DNA from: Lepidonotus clava
Taxonomy: Eukaryota > Annelida > Polychaeta > Phyllodocida > Polynoidae
DNA: 64,000 nucleotides
Assembly: GCA_936440205.1 (NCBI GenBank)
Contig: OW387138.1
Location: 24,261,541 to 24,325,540, forward strand
Reading direction: 5' to 3'
Within the stretch, counting starts at the first letter, position 1, and each line of letters opens with the position of its first letter. Positions 35,138-46,899 of this stretch are shown one piece after another. The position numbers were made by a program, and so were the translations under genes. Below the pieces are notes generated by a model. That model searched no databases, was not told where the DNA came from, and worked only from the letters and a program-made list of their open reading frames with translations.

Positions 35138-36310
35138 GGGGGAATGTGGGTTATATCGCGCACCTAATGCGCGATATAACAACATGAAAAAGTGCAAGAC
35201 ATATAGGAAAACTCCAAGATATAATCATGTTGTTCTCAGAGAAAAATGATTTTCAAGAAATCAATTTATTTTCCTGATAATGCGGTTACCTATCTGAACT
35301 CGTCTCAATATCTAATTTTGTTGAACTGGTTTATGATTAGCTATTATGCAAGCCTTGAAATTGTGATTTTCAAAGCTATAATTCTGTTCACATGCTTAAG
35401 AACATGTCTCCTGTTGTTATATCGCGCATGTGAGCATTGTATCGTGGATTTTACATGTCTATTTCTGATGAGAAGTTATGAAATGATTTAAAAGAAAAAG
35501 TCTTAACCAAATACTGGGAATATCGAGCCAGTAGTGTGAATTCATTTGTAAGAAAATATTAGCCAAAAATATAACGCCATGATAATTTGCCAATTACATT
35601 TTTGGAAATCACATTTTGTTTGATTTGATAATTGAAAAAACTGCAAATTCTAAGTAAAACTCAAATTTTCCAGGTGCTAAATTTTTACATTATGTCTAAC
35701 TTCTATGTTTTTCTCTGGAAACTTAAATTAGATAATTATCTAATTTAGTTTATATTTGAAATATGAAAAGGAGAAATGTTCATGGTATCAAAAAATAGTT
35801 TAAAACGGGAATTTAAGTAAAAAAATTAGGAAAATACGATAATTTCAATTGTATATTCATAATGAACAATCTCCTGCGCGATACAACACCAGTAATGCGC
35901 GATACAATAACAACTATAGTTATATTTTCAACTTTGAATGTCATTGAAGGCACGCTATATTTCAGTGTAAGAAACAAATGATCATTTTCAGAATTGTATG
36001 TACTTTCTGTATAGTAAGGTGAATAGTGCTTTATCATGTACATTATTTTGGTAAAACAAGATATGTAGAATAGGAAATTAACTAAAATGAACAGGCAGAA
36101 CGATAAAATTATTATATAAAATACATATTGAGTTAACTATTAGTTATTATAATAAACTCTATCAGTTTATGTATGCCATGGGTGCTGCGTACATTACTCC
36201 ACATGTACCTTTTTAAATCACACTGATCAGATCAATCTAAACCAATTTATAGGCCTTTAACTGGAGGTGCGCGATATAACCCACATGCGCGATATAACCC
36301 ACATTCCCCC
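35138..36310. mobile_element. TIR element, 1.17 kb, TA target, non-autonomous
   Basis: The ends are GGGGGAATGTGGGTTATATC and its reverse complement, each followed inward by CGCGCA, and each flanked by TA. The motif GCGCGATATAAC or GCGCGATACAA recurs subterminally and internally (35170, 35420, 35876, 35897, 36270, 36287), in both orientations. A perfect 22-bp palindrome lies at 35725-35746, almost at the exact midpoint. No coding capacity, so presumably moved by a partner elsewhere. Confidence 0.8.
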
Positions 36311-38280
36311 TAGTACCAGTAATGGGATATGGTGACCTAGAGGGATATTAGTTATTTTGCCCTAAGTCCATTATTAAGTGAGTTATTGATGAAAACAAGC
36401 TAATAATGCATATTTCCCCAAGAAAGGTGACCCAGGCAGAATTTTCCAGAGATTGATATTATGAGCAAAAAAAAATTCTATTTATTAATGAAAGTTGCAT
36501 TATGGGTAATTTTGCGAGAAACGTCCTTTTCAAAAAGGGTGTCTCAATAAGGAATGTTACCATGTTACCATGGCAACAGAAAAAGGATTGTTTAGATTGC
36601 ATAGAATATTTTCGTCAAGTTTAATGACAAAAGTCTTTCACTTTCCATTGGTGAAAACTGCTATCTGAATGGAGATCTGTGTGAAAAGTTATTGTATTTT
36701 GAATAATTTTGATAATTAAGAAAAATGTATTTTCCTTACAAAATACGGTTTGGTTCAAGGAGCTATAATAAGGAAATTGAGCACAAATGGTAAATTAGGG
36801 GTGTGCCAGTGAGTACTACATAGGGGATTTCAAACTCCCATATCTCAGCCTAAAATAAGAATATTTTAAAATGGTTTGCATTGCCTGAAAGGTAGGATTG
36901 TAAATTCATTTTCATCCTTTCCCCCTCTAGGACACCAATTCCCACGATTGGTCATAATCATTATTGTAAAAGACTTCCTGAGTCACGAGTTGACAGACGG
37001 ACAATATCACGACTTCAGCATTAAAGATGATCTCAACTGTACCCTTTATTGTGTAATCTTTGTGCTTTTGGTCGTATTTAAAGGATATCTGTCCTTAAAG
37101 TATAATCTAGTACATTTCTTTTAGGAGGGCCAGGGTTGGAGTAGATGACTGGTGGATGTGACAGGGAGGGATTGCAGGCACCCTGCACCTTACCTCAGAG
37201 TGGAAGCTCCCCATAGTAAGCTAATTACAGCTACTTCTCCCGGCAACAGGTGTGGAAACAATAACCTCCTGAGAATATCAATTAGCAAACGGTGAGTGTG
37301 GAGTTTCAGGAATCAGATGAGAGCTGAATTCAGGACATCCTTACTTTCCCAAGGTAGCCCCAACCTGGTTTCTGGACAATGTAGATTCAGACATGTACAT
37401 TTTTATCTTCCCTCGACGATTTGAAATTTAATCTCCTAACGTTTGGATTATATGCTAGGGGCATGACAGCTGACTAATGGAAAGGTATTGCGTTACTTTG
37501 TTAAAACTGTTCATTTAGCCAACTGTTCTGAAGACAGATCTCAACATATCAAAAGTGCCAACCTAGCCAAGAGCACGACGTAACGATCATGTTCTGCACC
37601 GTTCTAACAACGTTCTGTGACTTTCTGCGACGCCACTAGAGCGTTATACGACGTCCCAAATCATGCTGGGATTGCATTCAGACTCACTCCAAACGAGACC
37701 TAAGAACAGTGCGATAGGCAGGAGCACGGAGAGGCCACCTGAGAATTCACAAAAAGTAGCCCAGAGGTAGAAATAATGGCTTTTGGACGGCCACATTAAA
37801 CAAAGCAATGGCATTAAGAACAACTAGCAAAAACAAGTTAAGCATGGCCATTTAAAACCCACTCGATTCGCCCGCAAGGTTTTGACTGGTTCGCAATTGT
37901 TTCCATGCCATGTACAAAAAATGGTAATAAAAACTTGGCCTACTCGGGCCAATTCGATTTCTTAGTCTTGGGAACGATACGATTGTTTCCAAGGGGCACA
38001 GCCTTGGGGTTTAGTTGCATGGGAAAGTCATGTATGCCACAGGCGTTCAAACATTTAAAACAACGCCTAACAAACTTGACTAAATACTCGGAGTTAATTT
38101 GTTTGTGAAGACACAAAGAAAAACATGACAGAACATTCGGAGTTAATTTGTTTGTAAAGACACGAAGAGAAATTATTGAAAAAGAAAAATGACAGTGAAT
38201 AAAATTGTAAACTGTTTTTTCATCGGAATGTCATGCTTTCAGCTTTTTTGAGCGGTCCTAGATCTTCCACCTTTCTTTAA
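36311..38280. other. Non-coding; X-box at 36564, GC-rich block 37.13-37.33 kb
   Basis: GTTACCATGGCAAC at 36564-36577 fits the RFX X-box consensus. The GC-rich block holds homeodomain-type GCTAATTACAGC. At 38085-38170 a ~40-bp segment (CGGAGTTAATTTGTTTGT...) is tandemly duplicated. Confidence 0.35.
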
Positions 38281-38572
38281 CCTTTTAGACCCAACAGATT
38301 GCAACCATAAATATATCTGGGTTTTCCAAGAATTTCCATGGATTTCCCTTAAAAATATTCCTTACGTTTCTTTGATATTGAGTTAGTACAAAGGTTCACC
38401 CATCCCTTCCAATTAAACCATATATTTGACGCATTTGTATGTTGAATATTCATCAGAATATTCTCCTTGGAGTGCGGGAAAATTATGGAAAAATAACCGT
38501 TTTTCTGTGCTGTTACAGGCAGATTATGTAGCACACCCTCAGGCGAATATGGCCGAATTGAAAACTAAAGGA
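38281..38572. mobile_element. MITE copy 1, TTAA-flanked
   Basis: Begins CCTTTTAGACCC and ends AACTAAAGGA, with TTAA at 38277-38280 and 38573-38576. It aligns along its length with 45716-46082 (shared GGATTTCCCT, TTTGTATGTTGA, CACCCTC.GGCG..ATGGCC). The TTAA target suggests a piggyBac-type mover. Confidence 0.6.
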
Positions 38573-38719
38573 TTAAACCAATTTATATAACTCAAACCAT
38601 GAAACCCAAACATCTGTGATATCCCTTTATATAGTCCCCCTAAGTTAACCTACTTTATTAGAATGCCCCTCATTATACAGACATTCATGATTCTTGACTG
38701 GTACCAAAATCTATGCTTT

Positions 38720-39697
38720 TGTGATGAATGGGTATTCATCAGGTGTCAAAGCAAGAATGTAAATGTAAATCAATGCGGTAGATCTTTAAGTATATTGTTA
38801 TGTAACGGGAACGAAACCCGAAACCCGAAACCCGAAACCCGAAGCCCGAATCCTGAAACCCGAAACCCGAAGCCCGAGAAATAATGTAAACCGGAAATTA
38901 CATCAGTATGACTGCGTGACGTCACTATGATCACGTGATATGAAATAGCCAATCAGAGCTGACCGCTAAGGTATAAAAGGGGCGGTGAGGCCCGAAAATA
39001 AAGAGTTCCTTTGTAGTACTCCTGGTGTTCACAAGTGTCTTCTTCCTCTAATAGCTCCTTATGAGGACTTCAATCAATTAGATGATCTAATATGGACTAA
39101 ATAACTAGGAAATCGAGATAATATTGGTAAAGTTCTGTAAAACTAAGGCTTAAACTAGTACGGGGTCCGAAGGCCCGAGGGACCGAAAACCATGGCCCGA
39201 AGGCCCAAGACTGCCCGCCCGGCGACGCAAGGAAGGAAGACCGGCCAGACAAAAAAGCCCGATATAGTTAGCAGCAACCCCCTGACCACAGGCATTCAGG
39301 TGAAACCGGCTCGGCCCCACGCTTCCAAAACATAGGCGACCGTTGGCCCGGTACTCCTGGTCAGGGAACGAAGGAGTGGAACTCCCCCCAGTTCCAGCCT
39401 GAGAGACGAGTAGAAGCACTGGCCTGGACCCCTACCATGACAATAATCTTGCCCTCCTCCGTCCTCCACGCTTGATGGCTGCAACCCCCCGGCCCGACCT
39501 GACCAACACACCCTCCCCCCTTCAACGAATACCGATCCCCCGACCGACCCACTCAGCCCCCCTCATGCGCGAGGCACGACTCTGGATTGTACACCTCGGC
39601 TTCTTGCTCGGCCTCCGTGCCCAGCTAAGAACCGAAATAACCCCCCCGTCCCTTGGCGGTAGAAACCGGAAACCCCGAACTACCGAGGAACGTCACA
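38720..39697 (+). mobile_element. Solo LTR, copy 2 (978 bp, 4-bp TSD)
   Basis: Same family and orientation as the copy at 33249: starts TGTGATGAATG, ends CGTCACA, flanked by CTTT at 38716-38719 and 39698-39701. It shares AGCCAATCAGAGCTGACC, the TATA region (GGTATAAAAGGGGCGGTGAG), a poly(A) signal and the GC-rich 3' part. The upstream tandem is ACCCGAA units here instead of GGAACGAA. A fossil with no coding interior. Confidence 0.8.
38810..38880 (+). repeat. ACCCGAA tandem repeat in the U3 of the solo LTR
   Basis: About nine 7-bp units (ACCCGAA with AGCCCGA variants) lie at the position where the other LTR has GGAACGAA/GTGTAAA units. Confidence 0.8.
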
Positions 39698-39701
39698 CTT
39701 T

Positions 39702-42700
39702 CAATTACCCTACCTAAATGACTTCATACCATACACAATACTTGAGTGAATCCATTCTACATACATCCAAGGTGCCAGTATAAATCTAACCACCGAAATA
39801 TAAGCCCGGGGACCTAACCTTATAATTGCAGCTCCTAAATCCTACCCTTAAATCCGTCCCCGGATTCTCTCGTTCTAATCTGTACCCCAGCCCAGGGCCG
39901 GCGGTGCGGACAGGCGGGGGATCTTTTGGCAGTTAACACTAATCCCCGCCTCTTACACCACTCAGCGGCCAGCAGCTCACCGACAGACACATTCTGCTCG
40001 GCTGACCCTGAGCTGGTCCCCACAGGATGAGTAGCTCATTGTGAGCAGGTTCCCAGCATGTCCTGAACAGTGAGGGGCAGTGAGGAGGCAGGAGCTATGA
40101 CGCCTCGAGCTTACGTCAGCACAAATGTATCAAAATATTAAAGGTTCATTTAAACATTATGACTGTTGATCAGTGATGGTGGGTTTGAATTGGATGCTAT
40201 TCACACTTGTAGATAAACTATTTTAAGTAAAAATCACCCCTTGATTATCCCTTCTTGGCAATGAAGCTGCTGAAAGGTTATCCCTATTTTTGAAAGCTAC
40301 ATCTTTTGCATTTCTTGAAATTGAATGCCTCTGCTTTGTATTAGACTAACTACTTACATTATGCGTGTGTAATAATCGCATTACAACATTGAGATGTTCT
40401 TGATAGATCTTATACAAATCCGTAGATTGTAGAAAATGCTGATCATAGTCTAGTAGAACCTATAGGATGCATCATATTGGGCAATCATGGTTTGTATTCT
40501 ACAGTAACAATTTTGGAGTTAGAATATTTTGAAACACGAAAGATTATTTTACACATCAATGAGCATAGATGTACATTGTTTTCAGCTCATGGCAGTTTGT
40601 TAATTTAACAGTCTTACAGATGGCTTGCCATAGAGTAAGCTCAGTGACGCATTGTGGCGACAAAAGACACGTGAATGACTCTAAGAGTGTCCCTTTTCCC
40701 TCAGAGTGCCACAGGGTAACAAGGACCAACCACAGAAGGAAAAGGGGGACCTTTGGTGAAAAGAGGCACGGTTATTTAGCCATTTCGGTGGGCTTTCAGA
40801 AAATGACAAATAGGGCGAGAGTGAACTGTGGACAACCATCCAGTTGCCATAGGTAGGATTTCTTTTCTCAAATAGGCCCATGTTCGAGAAATAATTATGA
40901 TTTTAAAGGCAACTTTCCTCAGTATTTGGACCCAGAGAAATGAAATGGTAAATTATTACTGAATAACTGTTTGTCAAGAAAACTAATTGTATTCATGATA
41001 TTAAATCTGAGTTCTTGTCATATAATATATTTTTCTTAACAAATTTCATGTTCTTTTAGTCTTTATTTCATCGTTTTAATTTATCATCTTAGCAGTTGAA
41101 TTAGCTCTCTGAGCCAGTCGTGTCTTTTTGACGTTGTTTAAATACTTGTGAAGCAGCCACTGAAGTAAATTTTAAAATCCATCCTCAGTGGCCTTACACT
41201 TTTGCTAATTTTTGGAATACTTAACTAAGACAAAAGGTTATGGATGAATGAATATAGGTTAATTCTAGTAAAAACACATGTATATTGTTTAATGGATACT
41301 TATATGATAAAATTAACTCACACCTTCCGTCTAAGATCTGAACCTATATACATTGAAAAAGCGGCAAGACACTTGTTTGGAACATGTTATCTGTGAATTA
41401 TAGATGCCAGCGATGTTTCCAATCACTTGACACGGAAAGGTCGGCAATTTGATTATTTTTTTCTGAACCTGGAATTTGTATTGAATAAACCTGCAGCAAT
41501 TGAATTATTCATCTGGCCTCCCGATATCATGAACATCCACATGTAATGTCGTGATAGTCAACAATGGACTGGGAAACCTTCAGAATTAGTCACGAATTAC
41601 ACACAAAGAAGATAATGATTCTCAGAGTAAAAAACTGGCTCGTGCAGGGAAGGTAATAAACTACAAATGATCATGAATTTATAAAGATTGATCACCAGGG
41701 AGAGTTGTGAAAGGGGAATGGTTCATGTTGTCCCTCAATCTTCTGGGTGTGGATGTTGATGGACTGGAGGCTGAAGCTATTGTACCAGCCCAATATACCT
41801 GACCAGAGGGTGTCAGAGGAGGGCTTTGGTACTTGCTTTTCATTGCATGATTATCGAAGTTTCTCCAGATGAAACAAAACGTCTTCCACCTATTTCTGAA
41901 GATCTATAGAAAAGGGCCAGGAAACCTATTAGCAGACTTGGGGGTACTGAGGGGTCAGATACCAATTCAAGTATCGAAGACAACACATAGTCGCTTAAGT
42001 ATAATGAAATCCAATGGTCAAATGTATATATTGTTTTATCTCAAAAAAGCTCTAATTTAATGCAGCGAAAAAAATGTAAGAGCCTATGTACATTATCTTA
42101 TAGCAGCCAGATTTTTAAAATAAAGAAAAAAGTAAATTGTAGAACACTACTTTAAACACACCATGGCAAGAATTAAAACTCTATAATCGGCTGAGTTGAA
42201 CAGTTTGTACTGAGACTTACAGGTCCCCAGTCTATCAGAGCCCGTTCCCCTCTGTATAACCTCTCCCAAGACCCACTTCATCTCAAGTCGGACCAATCTG
42301 AGCATCTGAATAAAACAAGAACACGGAGCAGCTCATATCGCTCCCTCCAGCCATCCTTTACTGCTCACATCAATTATTCCCTGTTTACTCAAGCAGGGTA
42401 AACGCAGCAGTTGGGATGCAGTCAGTGTAGAGGGTGGGACTTTAGTCTTGGGTCTGGGGGTGCCCCAAGGTCCCATCACAATCCCATCTGAGGGGATACT
42501 GGCCCATGTTAGAGGATGCTGACGGCAGTTTTCATGGCCTTGGAGAGGAGGTGAAAAAAGCTAGCGTGGTTTTGGTGGGCAATTCCAGCGGCCTGACTGT
42601 CATAGAAATGTCTAATGAATGAAATCACGTAGTTGGTTCTGGTCTTTGAGTCCCCGAGAACCCAGATTTTAATTTGTAATGTTGGTTTTATTCCCTTAAG

Positions 42701-43950
42701 TGGATCAGTGGGGTGATAAATGGTCAGGGTTGGAAAAATAGAAACGTGTCAGCAGTGGTGCTGGCGAATTGATTTCACTTGCCTCTTTTTGATTTTAATT
42801 GCAAAAGGCATTAGTCCGAAAAGCCTACTTTTTTTCAGAGTTTAGAGGGGATGTAAATTGAGTAGCTAATGATTTGTTTGTAGAATATGTACAGACAAAA
42901 TATAATTGACATACTCTTTTAACTATTACCTGTGACCTATTTTACATGAAACAGATGTGCTGACTGGTGGTTCGCAAGAGAAATGTTAAAATGTTTCCTG
43001 TGCTCCCAGCAAAGTGAAATTGAATTACCTCTCATCTGTCTGGCGATTCATGTCTTATCAGAAACGCACAGAAATGTTCTTACGTGTCCTAATGTAGCAT
43101 TCAGCAGTTCAGTGAACCATCTTAAGAACACACTTAAGAGGTCCAGACTCTGCTATTTCTCGATTAACACAAAATCTAAGACAGCTGCACTGTTTGTATT
43201 GATCATTACCAGACAAATGAACAGGGAGCAAATGGGGACGGTGAGACATCAGACAGACCCGCCCCACGCTACCTAGCCGACCGTCATATGGAGCTAACAC
43301 ACACTTTGATGTCACACACTAAGCGGACATTCACCGAAAATTATACTTCGAGCTCTCTTTGCGGGAGGCCAGACAGCTATTCAGTGCTAGTACCTAAACT
43401 AGTCGGATATAAGAACCTCTCCCAGCCACGGTTTAGTATTATAAGCCTAAAGACACTACCATGTTTCATATAATATCGCACGGAAGTTTTAAATATAGTA
43501 TATTTTATATTCCCTTATTCCCTTATTCCATCATTCAATTATTAATTTCTTTAATTACTTGCTATGCTCACAGTTCTTGAGTTCAACACCCTGAGCTGTT
43601 ATGAGTAGATCTAGATTCTTAAAAACCCATACAAGGTGTGTGGCAATACCTACTGGTTGTAAGACGAAAGCAACTTTTTCTTGTATGCACACTTCCGGCC
43701 ATCTCTCGCCATTGCGTAGTTTCAGTCCTCAGCTGAGGGTGACCCTGGGGTCTTGACCCATTCAGATAGACCCACACCCTGGAGTCGCCATTATGGCTGA
43801 CCTGTCCTCAAGACCTCCAGGCGGCGGCAACCACTAGGTAACCTTGGGGTCATTATACTCTAGTCCTCACTCCACCTCCATGTCCACCTCCCCATTAGGC
43901 CATGGACAGGTACCGTCTGGCCAACCTTAGTAGCATATAGATGTAAGGAT
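39702..43950. other. No gene seen; GC-rich blocks at 42.22-42.56 and 43.69-43.92 kb
   Basis: Only chance frames. The second block has ACTTCCGG (ETS-type) and GCCATTATGGC around an ATG that opens just 14 codons. No exon chain found. Confidence 0.35.
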
Positions 43951-44033
43951 GATTGCCAGACGTTACTGAAAGGAATAAGATGGGTTTGGAATACTGTTGC
44001 AAAAACAGTACTTATGGACTCATGTGCCCATGG

Positions 44034-44046
44034 TGTGTGTGTGTAT

Positions 44047-44087
<41 letters not shown>

Positions 44088-44119
44088 TTTGTCTGTGTGT
44101 CTGTCACGCTGTCTAGATC

Positions 44120-44164
<45 letters not shown>

Positions 44165-44193
44165 GTGTGTGTGTTTATGTGTATGTGTGTCTA
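44034..44193. repeat. (GT)n microsatellite
   Basis: Long interrupted GT runs ending about 30 bp before the left end of the 9-kb inverted-repeat element. Confidence 0.95.
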
Positions 44194-44394
44194 CTCTTTC
44201 CGTCCCCTAGCCATCCCACTATTAGTCTAGTCGGATTTCTTGAAAAGAGGCCTCTAAAACAATTCAGGTGGCATTTTTGAGTAAAAGTTGGGAACAAGGC
44301 TATTTTAGACAATTTGGACCTGCTGAATCTGAATATGCTTGTTCCCAAGCTGGATTTTGGATTTTTCACCCTGTTTCCATGGTTACCGTGGAAT

Positions 44395-45530
44395 TTTTAG
44401 AAATTATAAGGGTAAATCACTTAATTGTTGATAACTTGAAAAGTTTTCTTTGTATCAGTACAAAATTTTTATCGAACATGCACATGTCTAGTGGACTTAT
44501 TTTAATGTTGAAATTTTGACCTTGACGCAAGGTCAAGGTCACTGTTTGGAAGGTCAAATATGGAAATTTGACTAAAATGAGTCAGAGTACCACAATTAAA
44601 CCTTAGTTACAGATATATATTCTAACTTCATATATTATTTCAAGATGTAAAAAACTTCTGTAGGCCTATAGGTTACATTTCAAAATAGATGCAATAATTT
44701 TAATGACATTGTTACCATGGTAACCAGGACAAAAACCTGAAATAGTGAGGTTTTCAGCAGGACCGTGGAATTTTAAAAAAATCATGAGGGTAAATCACTT
44801 ATTCGTTAATAACTCGAAAAGTTTTCATCGTATCAGTACCAAATTTTTATCAAACATGCACATGAGTGGTAGATTTGTTTTGATTTCAAAATTTTGACCT
44901 TGACCTTAGGTCAAGGTCACTGTTTGGAAGGTCAAATATCGAAATTTGACTAAAATGAGTCACAGTACCCCAATAAAGCCTTAGTTACAGGCATATATAT
45001 TCTTAACTAACATATTATTCATAGATGGTAAAAACTTGTGTAGGCCTATAGCTTACATTTCAAAATGGTTTCAAGAACTTTAATGACATTGTTACCATGG
45101 TAACCAGGACAAAAACCTGAAATAATGAGGTATTCAAGAGGACCATCGAATTTATACAAATTATAAGGGTAAATCACTTAATTGTTGATAACTTGAAAAG
45201 TTTTCATCACATCAGTACCAAATTTTGATCAACCATGCACACGGGTAGTGGACATATTTTGATTATGAAATTTTGATCTTGACCCAAGGTCAAGGTCACT
45301 GTTTGGAAGGCTAAAGGAAGAAAATTAGCTAAAATGAGATAGAATACCTCAATAAAGCTTTAGTTAAAGATGCATTTTCTCAATTCATATAACTTTCTAA
45401 GATGTAAAGAACTTGTGCAAGCATATAGCTTGCATTTCAAAATGGTTGCAAGAACTTTAATGACATTGTTACCATGGTAACCAGGACAGAAACCTAGAAT
45501 CATATTTAACAAGATATCTGTTCTGACCAA
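44395..45530 (+). repeat. Left-arm tandem array, three ~378-bp units
   Basis: The phrase GTAAATCACTTA..TGTTGATAAC or a close variant recurs at about 44413, 44791 and 45168. Each unit holds a GACCTTGAC...GGTCAAGGTCA palindrome and a GTTACCATGGTAAC palindrome (44711, 45091, 45468). Confidence 0.85.
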
Positions 45531-45715
45531 TGGATCTGTGTCTTTGTTGGATAGCCCATAGTTGTAAACATTTCCTGAGTATAAGTCCTAAAGAAATACT
45601 GTTCTTTTAAGTTGGACCAGCATATTATATTTGTATTTGTCGCATTTGCTCATTTTGGAATTTCAAGCCTGTTGCTATGGCAACAGCAACTTTTGTCATA
45701 TTTTTCAGTATAAAT

Positions 45716-46082
45716 GATAGACTGGACTATAACACTTTAGACCCCACTGATTACAAGAGTGAATTGCTGGATTTCCCTAGGTTCTCCCAGGATTTCCCCC
45801 AGAAATCCCTTAAATTTGTTTTAATTGAGAACTTTCAAAGGTTTACCCAACCTTAAATATTAAAAATATATTAATCTAGTTTGAAGTATTGAGTAGGGAA
45901 TTGAATCAGCTTTAAAACTATATATTTGCCATTTCTGTATGTTGATAACTATTTGGAGTTTTCTCTTTTGGAAAATTAAGGAAAAATTAAGGGAAAATGT
46001 ACGCTTTTCCGGGCGGCTACGGCCGGATCAGGGAATACACCCTCGGGCGGCCATGGCCAGATTGGGCTCTAAAGGGATAACT
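45716..46082. mobile_element. MITE copy 2, nested in the 9-kb element
   Basis: Aligns with the TTAA-flanked MITE at 38281: starts near CACTTTAGACCCC, ends GGGCTCTAAAGGG, with shared internal blocks. It has no counterpart in the right arm, so it probably inserted after the element arrived. The target duplication is not clear here. Confidence 0.55.
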
Positions 46083-46899
46083 TTGGAAGTACTCCTCACA
46101 GACTTTTGAAATTGTGTTACATCAAAGATCCCTTCCAGACCAAAACCCCGAGCTAGTTCAAAGACTTTCAGCTAAAGGTCAAGGTCATTCAATAGAGGTC
46201 AACTTTATAGTAAAGTTCGGAATGTACTGACAAATAGTCAAATTCTGACAATTTCTGGCCTAAAATTGCAAAAATGTTAAGGTAAAATGATCAGAGAAAG
46301 TAGACTAATGGCTCTTGTGCTGCTCACTTGATCTTCCAATAGAACATTGTATTTTCCGAGTTTAATTTCCACTTTGTTACTATACTAATTTACTCCTTAA
46401 AATATAACATTGATTAATCACCTGGCTCTGACCTGCAAGGGCCGAACACTAAGGGCTGTACATCTTCATCTATGTTTTTGATATTTGCATCTAAGGTTCT
46501 CGCATTTTCGTTTGAATGAGCCACTTGGAATGGGATCACGTGGAATCAGGAGAAGCTCTAGTCCTAATTCTTCAGGTTTTGGAAGGCTTGGTGTAGGACA
46601 AGTAGCACTTTTCAAGATAAGAGTCTGATAATGTGTCTGCATTATGTGTAAATGCAAGGTACGGCGTGATCTTGAGAACAAGATTCAGGATTTTTTTATC
46701 TACTGGTCCTTCAGACTAGTAGACCTATCTTTGCACTAGCCCTGTTCAAAGTTCCTCTTGCCCTTGTTAAGTCACTTATTGCAATTTTTAAAATTTTCAC
46801 TGGCCCACCGGGCTAGTTGTTGATAAATTCCACTAGCCCGAGAGGATTTTTACTACTACCCCGTACAAGTAACTCTATGTTAAGGAAAACCCCTGTAAG

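Noticed and set aside
39150-39552. Minus-strand Gly/Ser-rich frames
   Set aside because: Same explanation, inside the second solo LTR.
43953-44280. Cys/Val-rich frames
   Set aside because: Translation of the GT microsatellite.
44268-44519. 83-codon frame with a near-identical twin at 53019-53261
   Set aside because: The similarity exists because the two arms of the inverted repeat are almost identical; no start context, signal or family supports a gene.
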